Of a DNA stretch of 64,000 bases, positions 23,500 through 35,099 are shown one piece after another (position 1 is the first letter of the stretch; every line of letters starts with the position of its first letter). The position numbers were made by a program, and so were the translations under genes. Source of the stretch: Arcuatula senhousia (lineage: Eukaryota > Mollusca > Bivalvia > Mytilida > Mytilidae); the NCBI GenBank assembly GCA_963971305.1, contig CAXARO010001803.1:1-64000 (forward strand), read 5' to 3'. The notes under the pieces are model-generated. The model ran no database searches, was not told the origin of the DNA, and was given only the letters and a program-made list of their open reading frames with translations.

Positions 23500-24300
23500 C
23501 ATGTTTTGGGTGTTGATTACATCCAAATTAATTTAGATTTATCTTCAATTTCTCAGTATTTTTTTTCCATTTCTCACAAAGCAATCATATCTATATAATG
23601 AAGTACACAGATATCATTTGTTTATGTATCTTAAAATTAAATTTCATGTTGGAGAAAATACTATATTGAATTTTAATAATTTCTTGGAAGAGAGTGTGAT
23701 AAATTTGATGTTACTAAGTAAAGGTCGCATAGCAAATACAGGGAACAAGTTTCTCACTAATTTATCCATTTCTCGTTAAGCAATCATATTGAAGGATAAA
23801 ATACACAAATAACACATTGTTTATCTATCTAAAATTAGATTTATGTATGAGAAAGTCATGTGCTTAATTTCTTGGAAGTGGGGGAAGGGTGATAAATTTA
23901 ATGTACCTAATTAAAGGTGTCATGGCAAATACGGGCAACAAGTTCAAGAAAGAAACCAAAATGTTATCATGGTTATGACTTTTTGTAAAAAAAAGACTTT
24001 AAAATTCATTTTAAGCACCCACTCTCATTTTGATTTAAACTAAATTACAACTCCAAACACAGCACATTGCGTTAACATTTAATTCAACATCTAAAACACT
24101 GGTCATAATTGCTTTAACCATGAAAATATCAATAATAGGAAGTTGGGTAAACAAACTAGCGTGTTTTAAATTATATTTACAAATGCACAGCAGTAATTTA
24201 GGATTAATATCGGAATCGTATTGTTTTATTATTCTATGCTCTTCACATTCATATTGTGTATGGTATTTACATTCTCTGGCTTGATTTTCTCTTGACTAAA
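23500..24300 (+). repeat. Dispersed repeat with two tandem copies
   Basis: 23520-23740 and 23745-23945 are diverged tandem copies sharing 'atttctc', 'aagcaatcatat', 'tttcttggaag' and 'taaaggt'. The same sequence occurs at 24835-25010 and 62800-63060. It continues the repeat whose left half lies at 22145-22590; the palindromic element thus sits inside it. Confidence 0.65.
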
Positions 24301-24683
24301 CTAAACATGCGACAGGAATTGTGAAAACGCACTACATGAAATACCGATTTTATTTCCACAGCACCAAATGGGAATGTGTACATAACAAAACTGGGTCAAC
24401 AAAGTGCTTATTTTGTATAAAAAGCAAACTATTAAGGGTCTTAACCCACGGTTTGCATTTTCGTTCATTGGACCAGAGAGATTTGTGGTTCAAGGTATCA
24501 AATGGGATGAGTCTGTCTTCTTGAATTTACGATTTTAATCTTGAGGTGAAAATGACTTATTCCTTGTGCGTTAACATTACTGCTTTCGGTTTATAGGTAG
24601 GAACGTCCGTTGCAAAGACTAAGGACAAACATGAATGTATATTACATTAACTTTATTGTGATCATTTTAGTCCAACGGCAAAT
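24301..24683. repeat. Flank of the same repeat, partial match to 22500-22560
   Basis: 'gtgcgttaacatta' and 'ggtaggaacgtc' at 24565-24605 echo 22505-22550. Nothing else is recognised; the 67-residue frame is unsupported. Confidence 0.4.
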
Positions 24684-24830
24684 TGTGTGCTATAGCAGGC
24701 AGGAACCGCTTACTCCTCCGGAGCATTTGAGTTCGCATTGTTGATTTCCGTTTGGTTGATTTTGTTTTAGTGTATTCTTTGAAAGCCCAATTGGTGTCAT
24801 TTTGCTTTTTTTTTTCATTTTACGGGCTGG
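24684..24830 (+). repeat. Truncated copy of the 234-bp unit
   Basis: Has 'tgtgctatagcaggcaggaa' and 'cttactcctccggagca' and ends in a T-run; internal part shortened. Confidence 0.7.
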
Positions 24831-24834
24831 CTAC

Positions 24835-25010
24835 AGTCAGCTTGATTTAGATTTACGTTTAATTTCTCAGTAGTTGTTTCATATCTCAATAAAGTAATCA
24901 TAATTTAAAGATAAAGTCCATAGTACAGATACCATGTTTATATTTTAAATACTAGTAGTATTCTTAGAAGAGCGGCTTAGTTACGTCTATAAACCTGTGT
25001 AAAGGTCGCC
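24835..25010 (+). repeat. Further copy of the 23.5-kb dispersed repeat
   Basis: Shares 'gatttagattta', 'atttctcagta', 'aaagtaatcata' and 'gtaaaggtcgcc' in the same order as 23520-23740. Confidence 0.6.
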
Positions 25011-26924
25011 TTGAGTTTTGTTGACCTATTTTTGTCCATTTTGATCAACAACAAAAATAAGTAGAAGTATAAGTCATATATGTAATTGTATTTTCATTAA
25101 TTATTAGATAATAATATTGGGCAATTAATGTAGTAGTTAAGATAAACTCGGGTCATTCTGAAGGATTCTTTAGCTAAAATATCCTTTACAATTTTATGAG
25201 GATTTCTAATCTTCAAACCAAAATATTCAAAATCACCTGAGCACATTGAAAAAACTTATTTTGATCTGATGAGAAAACTTTGGCGCAAATTTTCTTTTAG
25301 AAAAATTTTGATGTTTTATTATAATCAAGTCGTAGCTTAATTTGATTATATATTTGCATATACTAGTATATGAGCATACCTGTTTTATATAAAGATACAA
25401 TAGCTATAGAAATTGAATGATTTTAGAGGTTATATAAACCCAAACATAAGAACTACAAATAAATCTACAGTGTTAAAAATGTCTAGCCTTACTACCGTGC
25501 TGATATATTGTTTTTTTATTGGCATTTATTATAGTATTCTAAAGTAATAATAAATCAAAAGATCATATATTTTTTAACAGTCTTTTTTAGCTTTGAAAAT
25601 ATAAATTGTTAATGTAAACTTTTATTAAAGCTACAAAAAGTCCATTAAACAGTGGGATTTTGGCAGAATTTAACAAAAATGTCTTTAACAATCATTTGCT
25701 TCCCGAGTTGTATTATGCAAACTAGATGTATACGACCCAAGTTTGAACTCACTCGGAAGTGCCCGCGCAAGCCCATCTAAAAATACATGGATGTAAATAA
25801 ACGTGGTCTGAAAGGTATGTTCTGTTTACGGCTTTTGTAACTGTTTTGCTTTTTCATTACCCCGTTCCCCTTTTAAATGATACCAATTACAAAAGAAAGT
25901 GGTTTTGAAACCCCCACAATGAGAATCGTATGTCATTGAATTAATCGAGTTTTCAATTAGATAGGCCCGGTTAATATAGAAGCACGATAATAGGAAAACA
26001 GGTGCGTGTGTGTTGTTATTATTTATAAGTTAAACACTTTTTAATCAAGTATTTCTTAATAGTGAAAGGTCAAATAAAGAAGAAATATGAAATTATATTA
26101 AACCCAGAGCTTTACAGGCTTACTTCAACATACATTTTTCTTGTTTTGATATGTTCGGTAAAAATCGGAATGTTGTTCACGAAAGTTAATAAGTGGCCAT
26201 TGGTATCAAACTTCTTTAAAAGATCAGCTAAATTTCTAGCCGGTACACGCGCATTATCTAAATTTTCGTCTTCATAAAAGCGCGAAAGCTCTAATTTTAT
26301 GATTATGCAACAGTTAAGTGATTATTTTTACATTGCAATTTTTTCCCAAAACTGCTTTATTATTATTTTAAATAAAAATATGAAAAAAAAACTGGTTTAA
26401 ATTAATTAACTTAATTAAGATGTACATTATGGTCTTCGAGAATTCGAGGAAAAAATATGTTGGAATACCTAATATATAAGCATATGTCCATACGAGAATA
26501 AAAGTTGTGGTTCGAAAGACTGTTGAAATAGGGAGCCGTCAAACTCTATATCCCTCGTCAAAACCTAACTGGTAATCTACCGAGATGATATGACGCATTT
26601 TTACTTATCTAAATAAGGAGACATAATACATGTGCCTTTTTTATTTTAAACAGACGGTTGACCAAAAGAATATTTTCACTTATCATTGAATCTGCAACAA
26701 ATTCAGCAGACATGCTCGACTGACTTAAACTAAAATGAAACAAAATTATGACAAATTTCCAGACATATTTTTTTTTGCTATTTTTCACTACCGCATCGTA
26801 TATTGAATACAAATCAGAGACACTCTTCCCAAATTTGAAATCATGAATATGCATAACACTCGTTAATAAACAAATTATTTCCAACTTGAACCTTGTAGCT
26901 ACCCTGAGATATGCTAATTATGGA
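25011..26924. other. No gene; very AT-rich
   Basis: No repeat partner, RNA gene or credible coding frame. The 71- and 91-residue frames (26062-26277 +, 26609-26884 -) lack homology within the window and any recognisable motif. Confidence 0.5.
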
Positions 26925-27060
26925 ATTCTCGTTGTTGATTGATATTTAGTTATTTTATGTTTCCATGTTTTTGCCCCGTTCTTGTTGGTATTTACTGGTT
27001 TTGTCTCTGACCTTTCGGGCTTTTGACATTCTGATACCCCATAAATACCTCTGCTTCTTC
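26925..27060 (+). repeat. 3' half of the 234-bp unit
   Basis: From 'ctcgttgttgattgatattt' to 'ataaatacctctgcttctt', matching the second half of the complete copies. Confidence 0.75.
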
Positions 27061-27172
27061 CACAATGAAACAAATAGCAAATCTGGGTTCACTCTCTAGC
27101 CGCAACAAATAGTAATTATTCGTAAACCTAACAGTTTAAACATATATATGTTGTGTACAAGTTGTAATTTTG

Positions 27173-27278
27173 TACAAGTTATAACATGTACAAATTTTTT
27201 GTACATGTTATAACTTGTATGACCCAAAAAAACAAGTTATAACATGTACAATTTATGCCTGTACATGTTATAACTTGT
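27173..27278. repeat. Two adjacent hairpins with the same arms
   Basis: 27173-27194 and 27198-27219 are perfect 22-bp inverted repeats around 3 bases. 27232-27249 and 27261-27278 are perfect 18-bp inverted repeats around 11 bases. All four arms share ACAAGTTATAACATGTAC or its complement. A diverged half-arm precedes at 27155. No known element is assigned. Confidence 0.9.
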
Positions 27279-27299
27279 ACAAGATAAGGCTTAAAATTG

Positions 27300-28045
27300 T
27301 GTTTCACTTGTTCAATAAGCAAATACAGCAAAATAAAAATAAAAATTTAAAAAGTATAATATTTATTAACTATGAATGAAGGAACAAACATGTACTTACA
27401 TATTAATGATGATTTGAGTTACTTCTTGTTATAAATGCTCAATAAATGACGACATTTTCATTTGCACAACAATTTCATTTTTGACATTTTGTATATTATC
27501 AACCTCATTACTTATTGGTACAAGTATAGACAACGCTTTCAGGGATCACCACAGTTCAAAATCCAAGGTTGATGCATGTCGGACCATGTCACCAACCTTT
27601 GTTCCTATCTTATATGAACCAAGTTCATTAAATCTCAAGAACAACACCTATACTTGTATGTCAGTTGGACCCATATTTACAATTGGAATAGGCAAATAAA
27701 TATGACATTAGCACCTATGTTAAGAACAGACAATTTGTGGGTGTTTTTGTGTCAAAGTGTCAACCTGAACTTGTTGTCCAAATAATGCCTTTTTCCTGGC
27801 ACTTTTATGTTCTGATTTGAAATTACCAGAAGTTCTACGCTATTACCACTTGCAGAAAGAGCTCTTTTACAAGGTTTTTCCTGAGTTTTTAAAGTTATTG
27901 GTGCCTATGTATCAAATGCCTTTTTAACATTTGTTCGGGAAGTTCATTCTCAGTTTCAGAACTTGTGATGTCTGTATTTTCTTGTATCAATGTCTTGACA
28001 TTTCCAAAAAGAATTTCCAAATATAAGGAATTATAAAGTAAAGTG
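27300..28045. other. No recognisable feature
   Basis: AT-rich, with short frames only (27481-27699 +, 27895-28098 -); the latter overlaps the start of a Penelope-like relic on the other strand. Confidence 0.45.
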
Positions 28046-28049
28046 CCTC

Positions 28050-29060
28050 CTACAGAATGTCTTGTTACACTTTTAGAATTAGTGTTATAAAACAACATTT
28101 TTTATTCAATGGTGACAACTATTTGCAAATAGATGGCACATGCATGGGATCAAAACTTGCCCAATTTTATGCAAACATTTTATTGATTATTTGGAAAAAG
28201 ACCTCTCTCTAGTGCTCATTTAAACCTTTGTCATGATACCATTTTAAAGATGATATAGACATAAAATGGAACGACTCCGATGAATATCGGTCGAAATTTA
28301 TTGACCACTGCAAGCAATACCACCAAACTATCTAAGTAGGAACCATCAAAGTAATGTATATTTTTTTTCTAGACATGACCACAAAATTAGACAAAGACGG
28401 TATGACGATGAGCCTCTTCGTGAAAAAAACTGACAAACTTAAATTCTTTTTCCAAAAATCTGCCATCCAAAAGATTGCTCTACCAGTATTCCATATAGCC
28501 AGGCTATGAGATTACAAAGAATATGTTCGGCTATAAACAAAGAAACCTTGCGTTTAGAACAACTCCGCAAGAAACTTACAAGTCGGGGCCATACAACAAG
28601 ATAAGAAACATTAGCCTTCAACAAATCAGTTGGACGAAACAGCCTCTTAACTTACAAAGAAAAGAAAGATCAAACCAAATTCCAATAGCTGTCACATAGC
28701 ACCCAGGATTTAAAGATCATCTCGACAACAATGAAACAACATTGGACATTGATCGAAAATTACAAGTTAAAGAAAATATAATTTTCCTCTTTCCCCTGAC
28801 ATGGCTTATAGAAGAACAAAATCATTAGTGGCAACCTATTGTATTCTACATTGTGAACTAAAACAACAAAAGAATTAGGCTGTTACAAACCATGTGGCAG
28901 AAGTAATTTAAAATGCTGCAAAGCTGCAATTACTGACAACACCTTCACTAGCACTGTAACTAAGCGGAGATTCAACATTTTAAATGACTCAAAAATGACT
29001 CTAAATTACAAAACAGGAAATAGTAAGTAGGTCATCACCTGAAATAGGGGATCCCTACAA
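28050..29060 (+). pseudogene. Penelope-like retroelement relic (RT and linker)
   Basis: In broken plus-strand frames I read LELVLxNNIFY then YLQIDGTCMGSKLA at about 28110-28160 (RT motif B), KDDIDIKW near 28250 where the catalytic aspartates are expected, FIDHCKQYHQTI, FLDMTTKLDKDG near 28370, MRLQRICSAINKETLRLEQL and KKLTSRGH (thumb, 28500-28590), MAYRRTKSLV near 28800, and GCYKPCGRSNLKCCKAA at about 28880-28930 followed by TFTSTVTKRRFNI. The C-x-x-C-G-R-x-x-x-x-C-C linker before a GIY-YIG endonuclease is characteristic of Penelope-like elements. Several stops and shifts make it dead. The GIY-YIG part is at best a degraded remnant between 29060 and 29320. It is a different RT family from the GIPMG relics. 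Confidence 0.75.
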
Positions 29061-29590
29061 TTTAAGACTCAACAAACAAAGATCATCTTTTACAACAAGT
29101 AAAGACTGCCATTAACAACATGAACAATTCCACCAGGGCGACCGAAAAAGTGTTATCAAGGTTGACATTAAATACGTGCAAGAAATTGAAAATGACATCT
29201 AATCATTATGTCTACATGACCTGGTGCGCATATCACTATTGTTTTAAAAATACTGTGGTTCCTGGTAATAATATGGTTAATAAACTGTGCAATAACACAA
29301 CATTCATTTTGTAAATAAACCAAACATGACCTAGAAGTCTACCACTGAAAATATTACTGACATGCATAACGTTTTTTCCCAATAAAATTCGGTTTTGTTT
29401 TTGTTTTTATACATGTAATTCCAATTGTGTTTTTTTTCTTAATAAGCTAATCCTAAACCGAAAGAAAAAAATAGATGCAACGATGTTCCATAGACGTGGT
29501 TTTCAACAGCTTATGAACCTCTACATACAAATGCGTTTGTATGCTAGTTTAAACTTATTAATCTATAAAAAGGGAACACTCCTGATGCTT
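29061..29590. other. Possible degraded endonuclease end of the Penelope-like relic
   Basis: A short piece reading PYNLRLN and QRSSF near 29055-29090 resembles the region after the GIY-YIG motif; the rest is unrecognisable. Confidence 0.3.
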
Positions 29591-29592
29591 AA

Positions 29593-29835
29593 ATGAATTC
29601 CGCTCTGGTTTGCAAGTGTAGCTTGGTATCGGCATCCATTGAGCCTTATTTTATTGAACTCTATAAAGGTTTTTTCGTACTTTCCAAAAGACTAGCTTCA
29701 TCCCCTGATAAAATCCTCGCGAAAAAGAGATTCGGACAAATTGTTCGACGACAATTTCATCTTTGCCGGGGATCGAACAATAGACCTCGGTTTGAGCAGC
29801 CCAAAGAGTTTACCAAAACAGCAACTACTCTATAG
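29593..29835 (-). mobile_element. tRNA-derived SINE, minus strand
   Basis: Minus strand begins with a degraded tRNA-like head: 'agagtagttgctgttttggt' then 'aaccgaggtctattg' and a B-box-like 'tgttcgatccccgg'. The body shares 'ccattgagcctta' and 'attgaactctataaagg' (plus-strand reading) with the copy at 58640-58935. The 80-residue plus frame across it is accidental. Confidence 0.75.
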
Positions 29836-29879
29836 CTAAAGTAACAAAGTTAATAATATGCTGAGCATAGTTCGTTTTA

Positions 29880-29960
29880 GATAAAGGTTATAACACAACA
29901 ATCGAACTTGAAGGGTCAATTTTAAATGTCCAAGAGAAAAGACCGATCAAGCAAAAACGT
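29880..29960 (-). repeat. Dispersed mussel repeat fragment
   Basis: 'aatgtccaagagaaaagac' is shared with 34930-34950, part of the repeat at 34890-35095. Confidence 0.5.
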
Positions 29961-29964
29961 TCAA

Positions 29965-30814
29965 TAGGCGATGTGTTGAGGTGAGTTTTTTTAGAAATCG
30001 CATTTAAAGCATATAAATATAAAATGCTGGTCAAATTATACTACAAATTGAAAGGAAGTGCACTTCAACTATCAGTCGTCAGACTCTTAAGGTAATCTAA
30101 AGAGATTAAACTTTTTTTTCTCGCCTTTATCAAAAATGTAAGTGCAGTGACACTTTAACACATTTTAAAATATATTTAGAAAATGTTTAGAGCATTTTTA
30201 TTATTTATTCAATATTATTACCAGCAAAATATTCTAAGTCATTGGATGATTTTGCTAGTTTAGTATTAGAGAGGGATATTTAGGAGGCATAAATTCCTGG
30301 AATGTGGTTGAATGTGTGTAAACGGGTTTTAAGGGAGAAGACGATCAATACATAACATACCAATATAGTACAGCCTAGTAAATAAGCTGATTTGGGAAAA
30401 GGGAAGGTTCTATAATACAAACAATTATAGTTTAACCTTGTATAAAACATAGGTATATATACTTTTACATCTAAGTTTGACATTTTCTCTCAAATAACTG
30501 CAGCTCGTAAAATGATATAAATTCAAAATCCGATTATTTCTCAAGCAGTGTCGCCCTGGTATGACAAGTCACTGAGTGATTTAGTTATAAAGTGTGAAAT
30601 TAAGTTCACATGGCAAACTTACATGTATATTGTTCAAAGAATACAAAGCCCAAATGACCTAAAACTCAAATACTCACATGGCACAAAATGTTATCAAAAC
30701 TCAACACTTATACAAGTAAAACGACATTAAGAACACAGACCTATTAAAAATATGTCTTTCAAAGTTAAGAGAGAAATATTGTTTTTGTACGGTTTCGTAT
30801 ATTTATCATTTTTA
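29965..30814. other. No recognisable feature
   Basis: AT-rich; two short frames (30280-30483 -, 30548-30730 +) are unsupported. Confidence 0.5.
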
Positions 30815-31740
30815 CTATTGCCGTCACTTGGCGTCCGTCGTCCGTTGCCCGTCCGTTAGCTTTTTTTTCAAGCGTTTGCTCCTCTGACACCATAAGTTGA
30901 ATTGGAACAAATCTTTGTACATGTGTGTAGCGGCATTTTTGTACAAAACAATCGTTCGGATTTTTTATTCGTAAAAAAACATGGCCGTTGTAGCTAAAAA
31001 TAGAACATGGGGGTAAATTGCAGGTTTTTTTGCAATTAACTCAAAAACGGTCACAGATATCAAAATTCTGGCTATAACAAAGTGATAACCACCTCAAGAT
31101 CTACCTGCCCTAAAATTTATAAGAAGTTATTGCCTTTTTTCTGGATTTTTTTCAATTTTTTCACTTATTTAGCCATTTATCTTGAAAACTATCCAAGATA
31201 TTTCAAAATTTCAAATTACATATGATTGAGCACATCAAGATCGATCTACATTTCATGTAATCAGGTCAAAGCTGTAGGACCATTCCTTTTAGTAGTTATG
31301 GCCCATTAAGCGTCAAAATTTAACATTTTTATTACTTTTCTCCTGAATTTCAAAGATTTACCTGTCTGACACCAAAAGGCCAACTGCATTTAAACTTGGA
31401 ACAAATATTTAATTGCATATATGTTACAATTCTTTCGTTCGGATTTCTGATTCGTCAAAAAATATGGCCGCCATGGGTAAAAGTAGAACAAAGTATAAAT
31501 TGCATTTTTTTGCGAATACATGTAACTAAAAAGTTGTTTCAGATATCAAATTTAAGCAAGAATCAAAAGTAATCAGCACTGCAAGATTAACCTGCTCTGA
31601 TATTTTCAAAACGATCCAACAATTGATGTAGGAGATATTGCCCTTTTTCTTGATATATTTTTGTTTACTTAATAAGCCCTATATCTTGAAAACAATACAA
31701 GATATTTCAAAAATTTAAATTGCATATGATTAACTAATTA
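30815..31740 (+). repeat. Dispersed bivalve repeat (two tandem halves)
   Basis: Begins 'ccgtcacttggcgtccgtcg' and contains 'aaaaaacatggccgt' (30975) and again 'aaaaatatggccgccat' (31457), so two diverged halves of about 480 bp follow each other. Same family as 1-440 (reverse) and 59095-60670. Confidence 0.65.
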
Positions 31741-31754
31741 ACAATCAACCATCC

Positions 31755-32605
31755 CTGTTAATAAATTCATCCTGTCTACAAAATTCTGATTGTGAAAAAC
31801 TTCTAGGTGTAAGAATAGATACAAACCTATTTGGAAGAATCAAATTGATTCTTTATGTAAATGCATATCATCGAGAATACGCCTTTTAACCAAAATTAAG
31901 AAATTCTTAAACTTTGATACTAGAAATGCATATTACAATGGCTATATTCTCCCTTTAATTGATTATTGTTGTTCTGTATGGGGAGGTTGTGGAACTGACC
32001 AATTGTCTAGGATAATAAAACTACAAAAGAGAGCTGCTTGAGTCATCCTAGATGCTGATCCGTTAGCACCATCAGAACCTCTTTTTAAAAAACTAGGATG
32101 GATGACTGCAGACATTAGAATAAAATATCATAAATATTTGCTGATGCATAAGATCATAAACAGTGAAGCACCAATTTATCTAAAAAATATGTTTAAATTT
32201 TCTAACAATCCTTACCAATTACGAAACAATGTGATAGAAAAACTACATGTTCCTAAACCTAATATTGAAGTATACAAACACTCATTTTCCTATTCTGGTT
32301 CACTGTTGTGGAATGATTTACCTATGAGTTTGCATAATGTAGCAAACGACAACCTTTTTAAAACAAAAATAAAGACCTTCTTACAGAGATAAAATTATTG
32401 CTAGACAGTGTCTATATCTGTACAATAATAAATATACCATATCTGTTATTATAATCAAAATGTATATACATGTATTTTGAGTACATATTGTAATATTCCA
32501 TATTATGTGTTGTTTTTATATTTGCTTTAATGAGGGCATCAGGGAAGATTAGTTTTGTAAACTAACTGTGTTACCTTCTATAAATAAAGAATTTATTATC
32601 TAAAA
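31755..32605 (+). pseudogene. Non-LTR retrotransposon (LINE) 3' end
   Basis: Reading from about 31780: CEKLLGVRIDTNL, then LTKIKKFLNF, NAYYNGYILPLIDYCCSVWG near 31930-31985, IIKLQKRAA, a TGA stop at 32041, VILDADP, then a 96-codon open frame (32102-32392) with MTADIRIKYHKYLLMHKIIN and SGSLLWNDLP. This is the usual C-terminal region after the RT thumb of Jockey/CR1-like LINEs, where LP(L/I)(I/L)DYC..VWG and LQKRA(A/I)R are hallmarks. The stop and a frame change near 31830 make it dead, and the catalytic part is missing (5' truncation). A 3' tail ending 'ttctataaataaagaattta' (about 32570-32595) is typical of such elements. Confidence 0.85.
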
Positions 32606-33268
32606 AATATGTGTATCTGTGTAGTTCAGGTAAGCGAATCAGGCTCCTGGGAGACTCTTGTTTTATACTTTCCGTGCTAGTTTGTTCGCGCATTTCGCAG
32701 AGATTTAAGGCCAAATTAATATAAAAGTTAGGGCAATATGCTTGATGTGATCTGTTTGGGAGACATTCGTGGCTGCATCCCAACACAATAATACCTAGTT
32801 ATTATTTAAGTACTACAACATGTATGATTCGGTGTCTTTCTTTATCATGAAAGTTTCAAAGCTTTACTTATCGGTTTTAATGATTACAAGGTGATCGCAA
32901 TCTCAAAATGAACACTTTCCGAAAATGACATTCAAAAATGCGAATTTTAACAAAATTTGGTATACAGTCTATCAGGGTCCACCGAGTTCTCCAACACTTT
33001 TGGAATTTTTCTTCAACCTTCAGTTTCTAAATGGGAGTCGCTACTTAATGAATCAGGTACATGTATGTTGATTTCAATGGTGCAATCACAATTTTAATCC
33101 GTTTTCTTGTTGCAAAATTGTGACCATTTGTACTACAACAAGACCTACCAGTTAAAGTGTGATCGTTGTCCGATATCAACGAGCATTAATTATAAAAGTG
33201 TTTTTTGCTAAATTTAGATGTTATGTTGCACAACTGAGAATAGAAATTTGTCGTTATGAGGGTAAAAG
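32606..33268. other. No recognisable feature
   Basis: No repeat partner or coding frame supported. Confidence 0.5.
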
Positions 33269-34590
33269 TACGAAAGCCCAGTAGGCTTATACGAGATTCG
33301 AAATTCGAGATTCGAGATTCGAAATACGAGATTCGACGATTGGCAACGCGACGGGTGTGCTATAGCAAGCAGGAACTGCTTACTCTTCCGGAGCACCTGA
33401 GTTCACTCTGGTTTCGACTAGAGTTCGCGTTGTTGATTGATGTTCGGTTGTTTTGTGTTTCCATGTTTTACATGTTGTCTGTTTTTGTCCCGTTCTTGTT
33501 GGTGTTTGCTGGTTTTGTCTCTGCCCTTTCGGACTTTTGATATTCGGATACCCCATTGGTACCTCTGCTTCTTTCGAAATTCGAGATTCGAGATTCCAAA
33601 TTCGAGATACGAGATTCGAAACTAAAAATTCAATATACTAATAACCAACAAAACAGGTCACCATTGAATTCCAGAAAACCCCTATTTCAACAGTGTAATC
33701 ACCTCAATATATTAAAATTATGTTTGCTATTGGTAATTCAGATTTATTTACCTATCATGATGTAAAGTTAAATTGGCAAAACACCTAAGGATCTTAGTCA
33801 GATTTAGATCATTGATATTAATGTGTATTTCCAATCACCTGACTGTGATGATTTTAATTCGGTTTGAATCAGATGCTGCAGTGGCAGATTCAGAAAGGGT
33901 TTAGTTTTTGAAATCCTCCCTTTCTTTTGGGTCAAAAAGGAGAGCAACTTTTTGGCAACAAACCCAAAATTGCTATATCATGCCAAAACATCCATATTAC
34001 ATGTAGCGACTGCTTACTTTAATACTCTATGTGTGACATGAGTCGTGTAGCTCATGACAAACCACAACCCGTGTTAGCTACTCAAGTTACAGTTGAACCA
34101 GAGCCAGGAACCTTTTCCCACTACGTGAAGGTTCTTCGGGAGACACCCATTTGGCAATTCATTTCAATTTATATCACCTATCATCTTATGTATCCCTTAA
34201 TTACATAAGGCACACCGAATGACTCATCAAATTGAGTAGCTGCGAATTTAAAAACTCGCGAACTTAATGACTCGTGTTTTTTCTCGGGCATTTAATTTGT
34301 TTAGTGAGTATTTGCGATAGTTTAAAAATCGCGAAAATAAGAACACCCGAAAAGAAATATCGTAAATAGTATCAATACAGTATATACCTTCATATAAATA
34401 TTCACAAAAATTGAATTCTGCGAAAAAAGACCTTCCATTTTGTTTAAAATTTGGCTCTAGCAAAAACAACCCCAATTCTAACGGTTTATTGAATTTTGAA
34501 TTTTGCTCGATTTTCGAATCTCGAATTTCGAATTTCGAATCTCGAATTTCGAATTCTGAAACATTTATGAGCCTTCTGGGCTTTTACGTA
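33269..34590. mobile_element. Inverted-repeat element with TTCGAA-type microsatellite arms, member 1
   Basis: Ends 33269-33290 and 34567-34590 are inverted with one gap; both read outward-in as TACG(T)AAAGCCCAG(T/A)AGGCT. Immediately inside each end is a microsatellite of alternating 'gattcg' and 'aaattcga' (33291-33338 and 34505-34556), with another patch at 33574-33622. A 234-bp SINE-like unit is inserted in the left microsatellite. A second member with the same terminal sequence lies at 42783-46278. No transposase frame. Confidence 0.75.
33340..33573 (+). repeat. 234-bp SINE-like unit, complete copy inside a microsatellite
   Basis: Same boundaries and length as 14861-15094. It is flanked on both sides by 'cgaaattcgagattcg'-type microsatellite, so it inserted into, or recombined within, that microsatellite. 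Three overlapping open frames here are artefacts. Confidence 0.85.
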
Positions 34591-34639
34591 TAAAATCATT
34601 GAGGATAGAAAATGTTTTCATTGCAATAGTTTTTCTATA

Positions 34640-34885
34640 AAATAGGAGAAGATGAGAAGCATACCCTATTGTATTGTACGCTTTATGCAGTTTTAAGAGT
34701 AAAGTTATCTCAAGAAATTCAAGTTTTTTTAAGATGACGAAAAGTTTAAATACCTCATTAAAGCAGATAATTGGTTTTATAATGTTGCCAAAACCTACTG
34801 TACCATTTTTAGTAGAAGAAATACATTTTTATTCTCTTAATTTGTAATATTAACATATCTTTTATAGTTTTATATATCTGTAAAT
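34640..34885 (+). pseudogene. Possible LINE 3' terminal fragment
   Basis: A plus-strand frame reads GEDEKHTLLYCTLYAVLR, then DDEKFKYLI and NVAKTYCTIFSRRN, resembling the Cys/His region at the C terminus of many non-LTR polymerases (GDExH...C..Y...R). It ends in 'tctgtaaattgttaataaag'. Short and degraded, so tentative. Confidence 0.45.
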
Positions 34886-34889
34886 TGTT

Positions 34890-35095
34890 AATAAAGGTCG
34901 TAACAAAATTACTGAACTCGGAGGATCAATCTCAATGTCCAAGAGAAAAGACAAAACACGAAAGACACACCGGAATAGTTGTAGAATGCAATGGTCCTGA
35001 CTTGGTACAGGCATTTCAAATGAAATGGTGGTTAAAACAGGTTTTATGGCCCGCCAAACCTCCGTCTTCCATTGCGATCTTAGGGACCGGTAGTA
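34890..35095 (-). repeat. Dispersed mussel repeat, reverse copy
   Basis: Contains 'aatggtcctgacttggtaca', 'ggcccgccaaacctcc' and 'ttccattgcgatcttag'. It is the best-preserved copy of the family in the window. The 80-residue frame across it is not a gene. Confidence 0.7.
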
Positions 35096-35099
35096 CTAT

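Noticed and set aside
33256..33765. Several frames of 62-94 residues
   Set aside because: By-products of the 234-bp unit and flanking TTCGAA microsatellite; the same frames appear in other copies.
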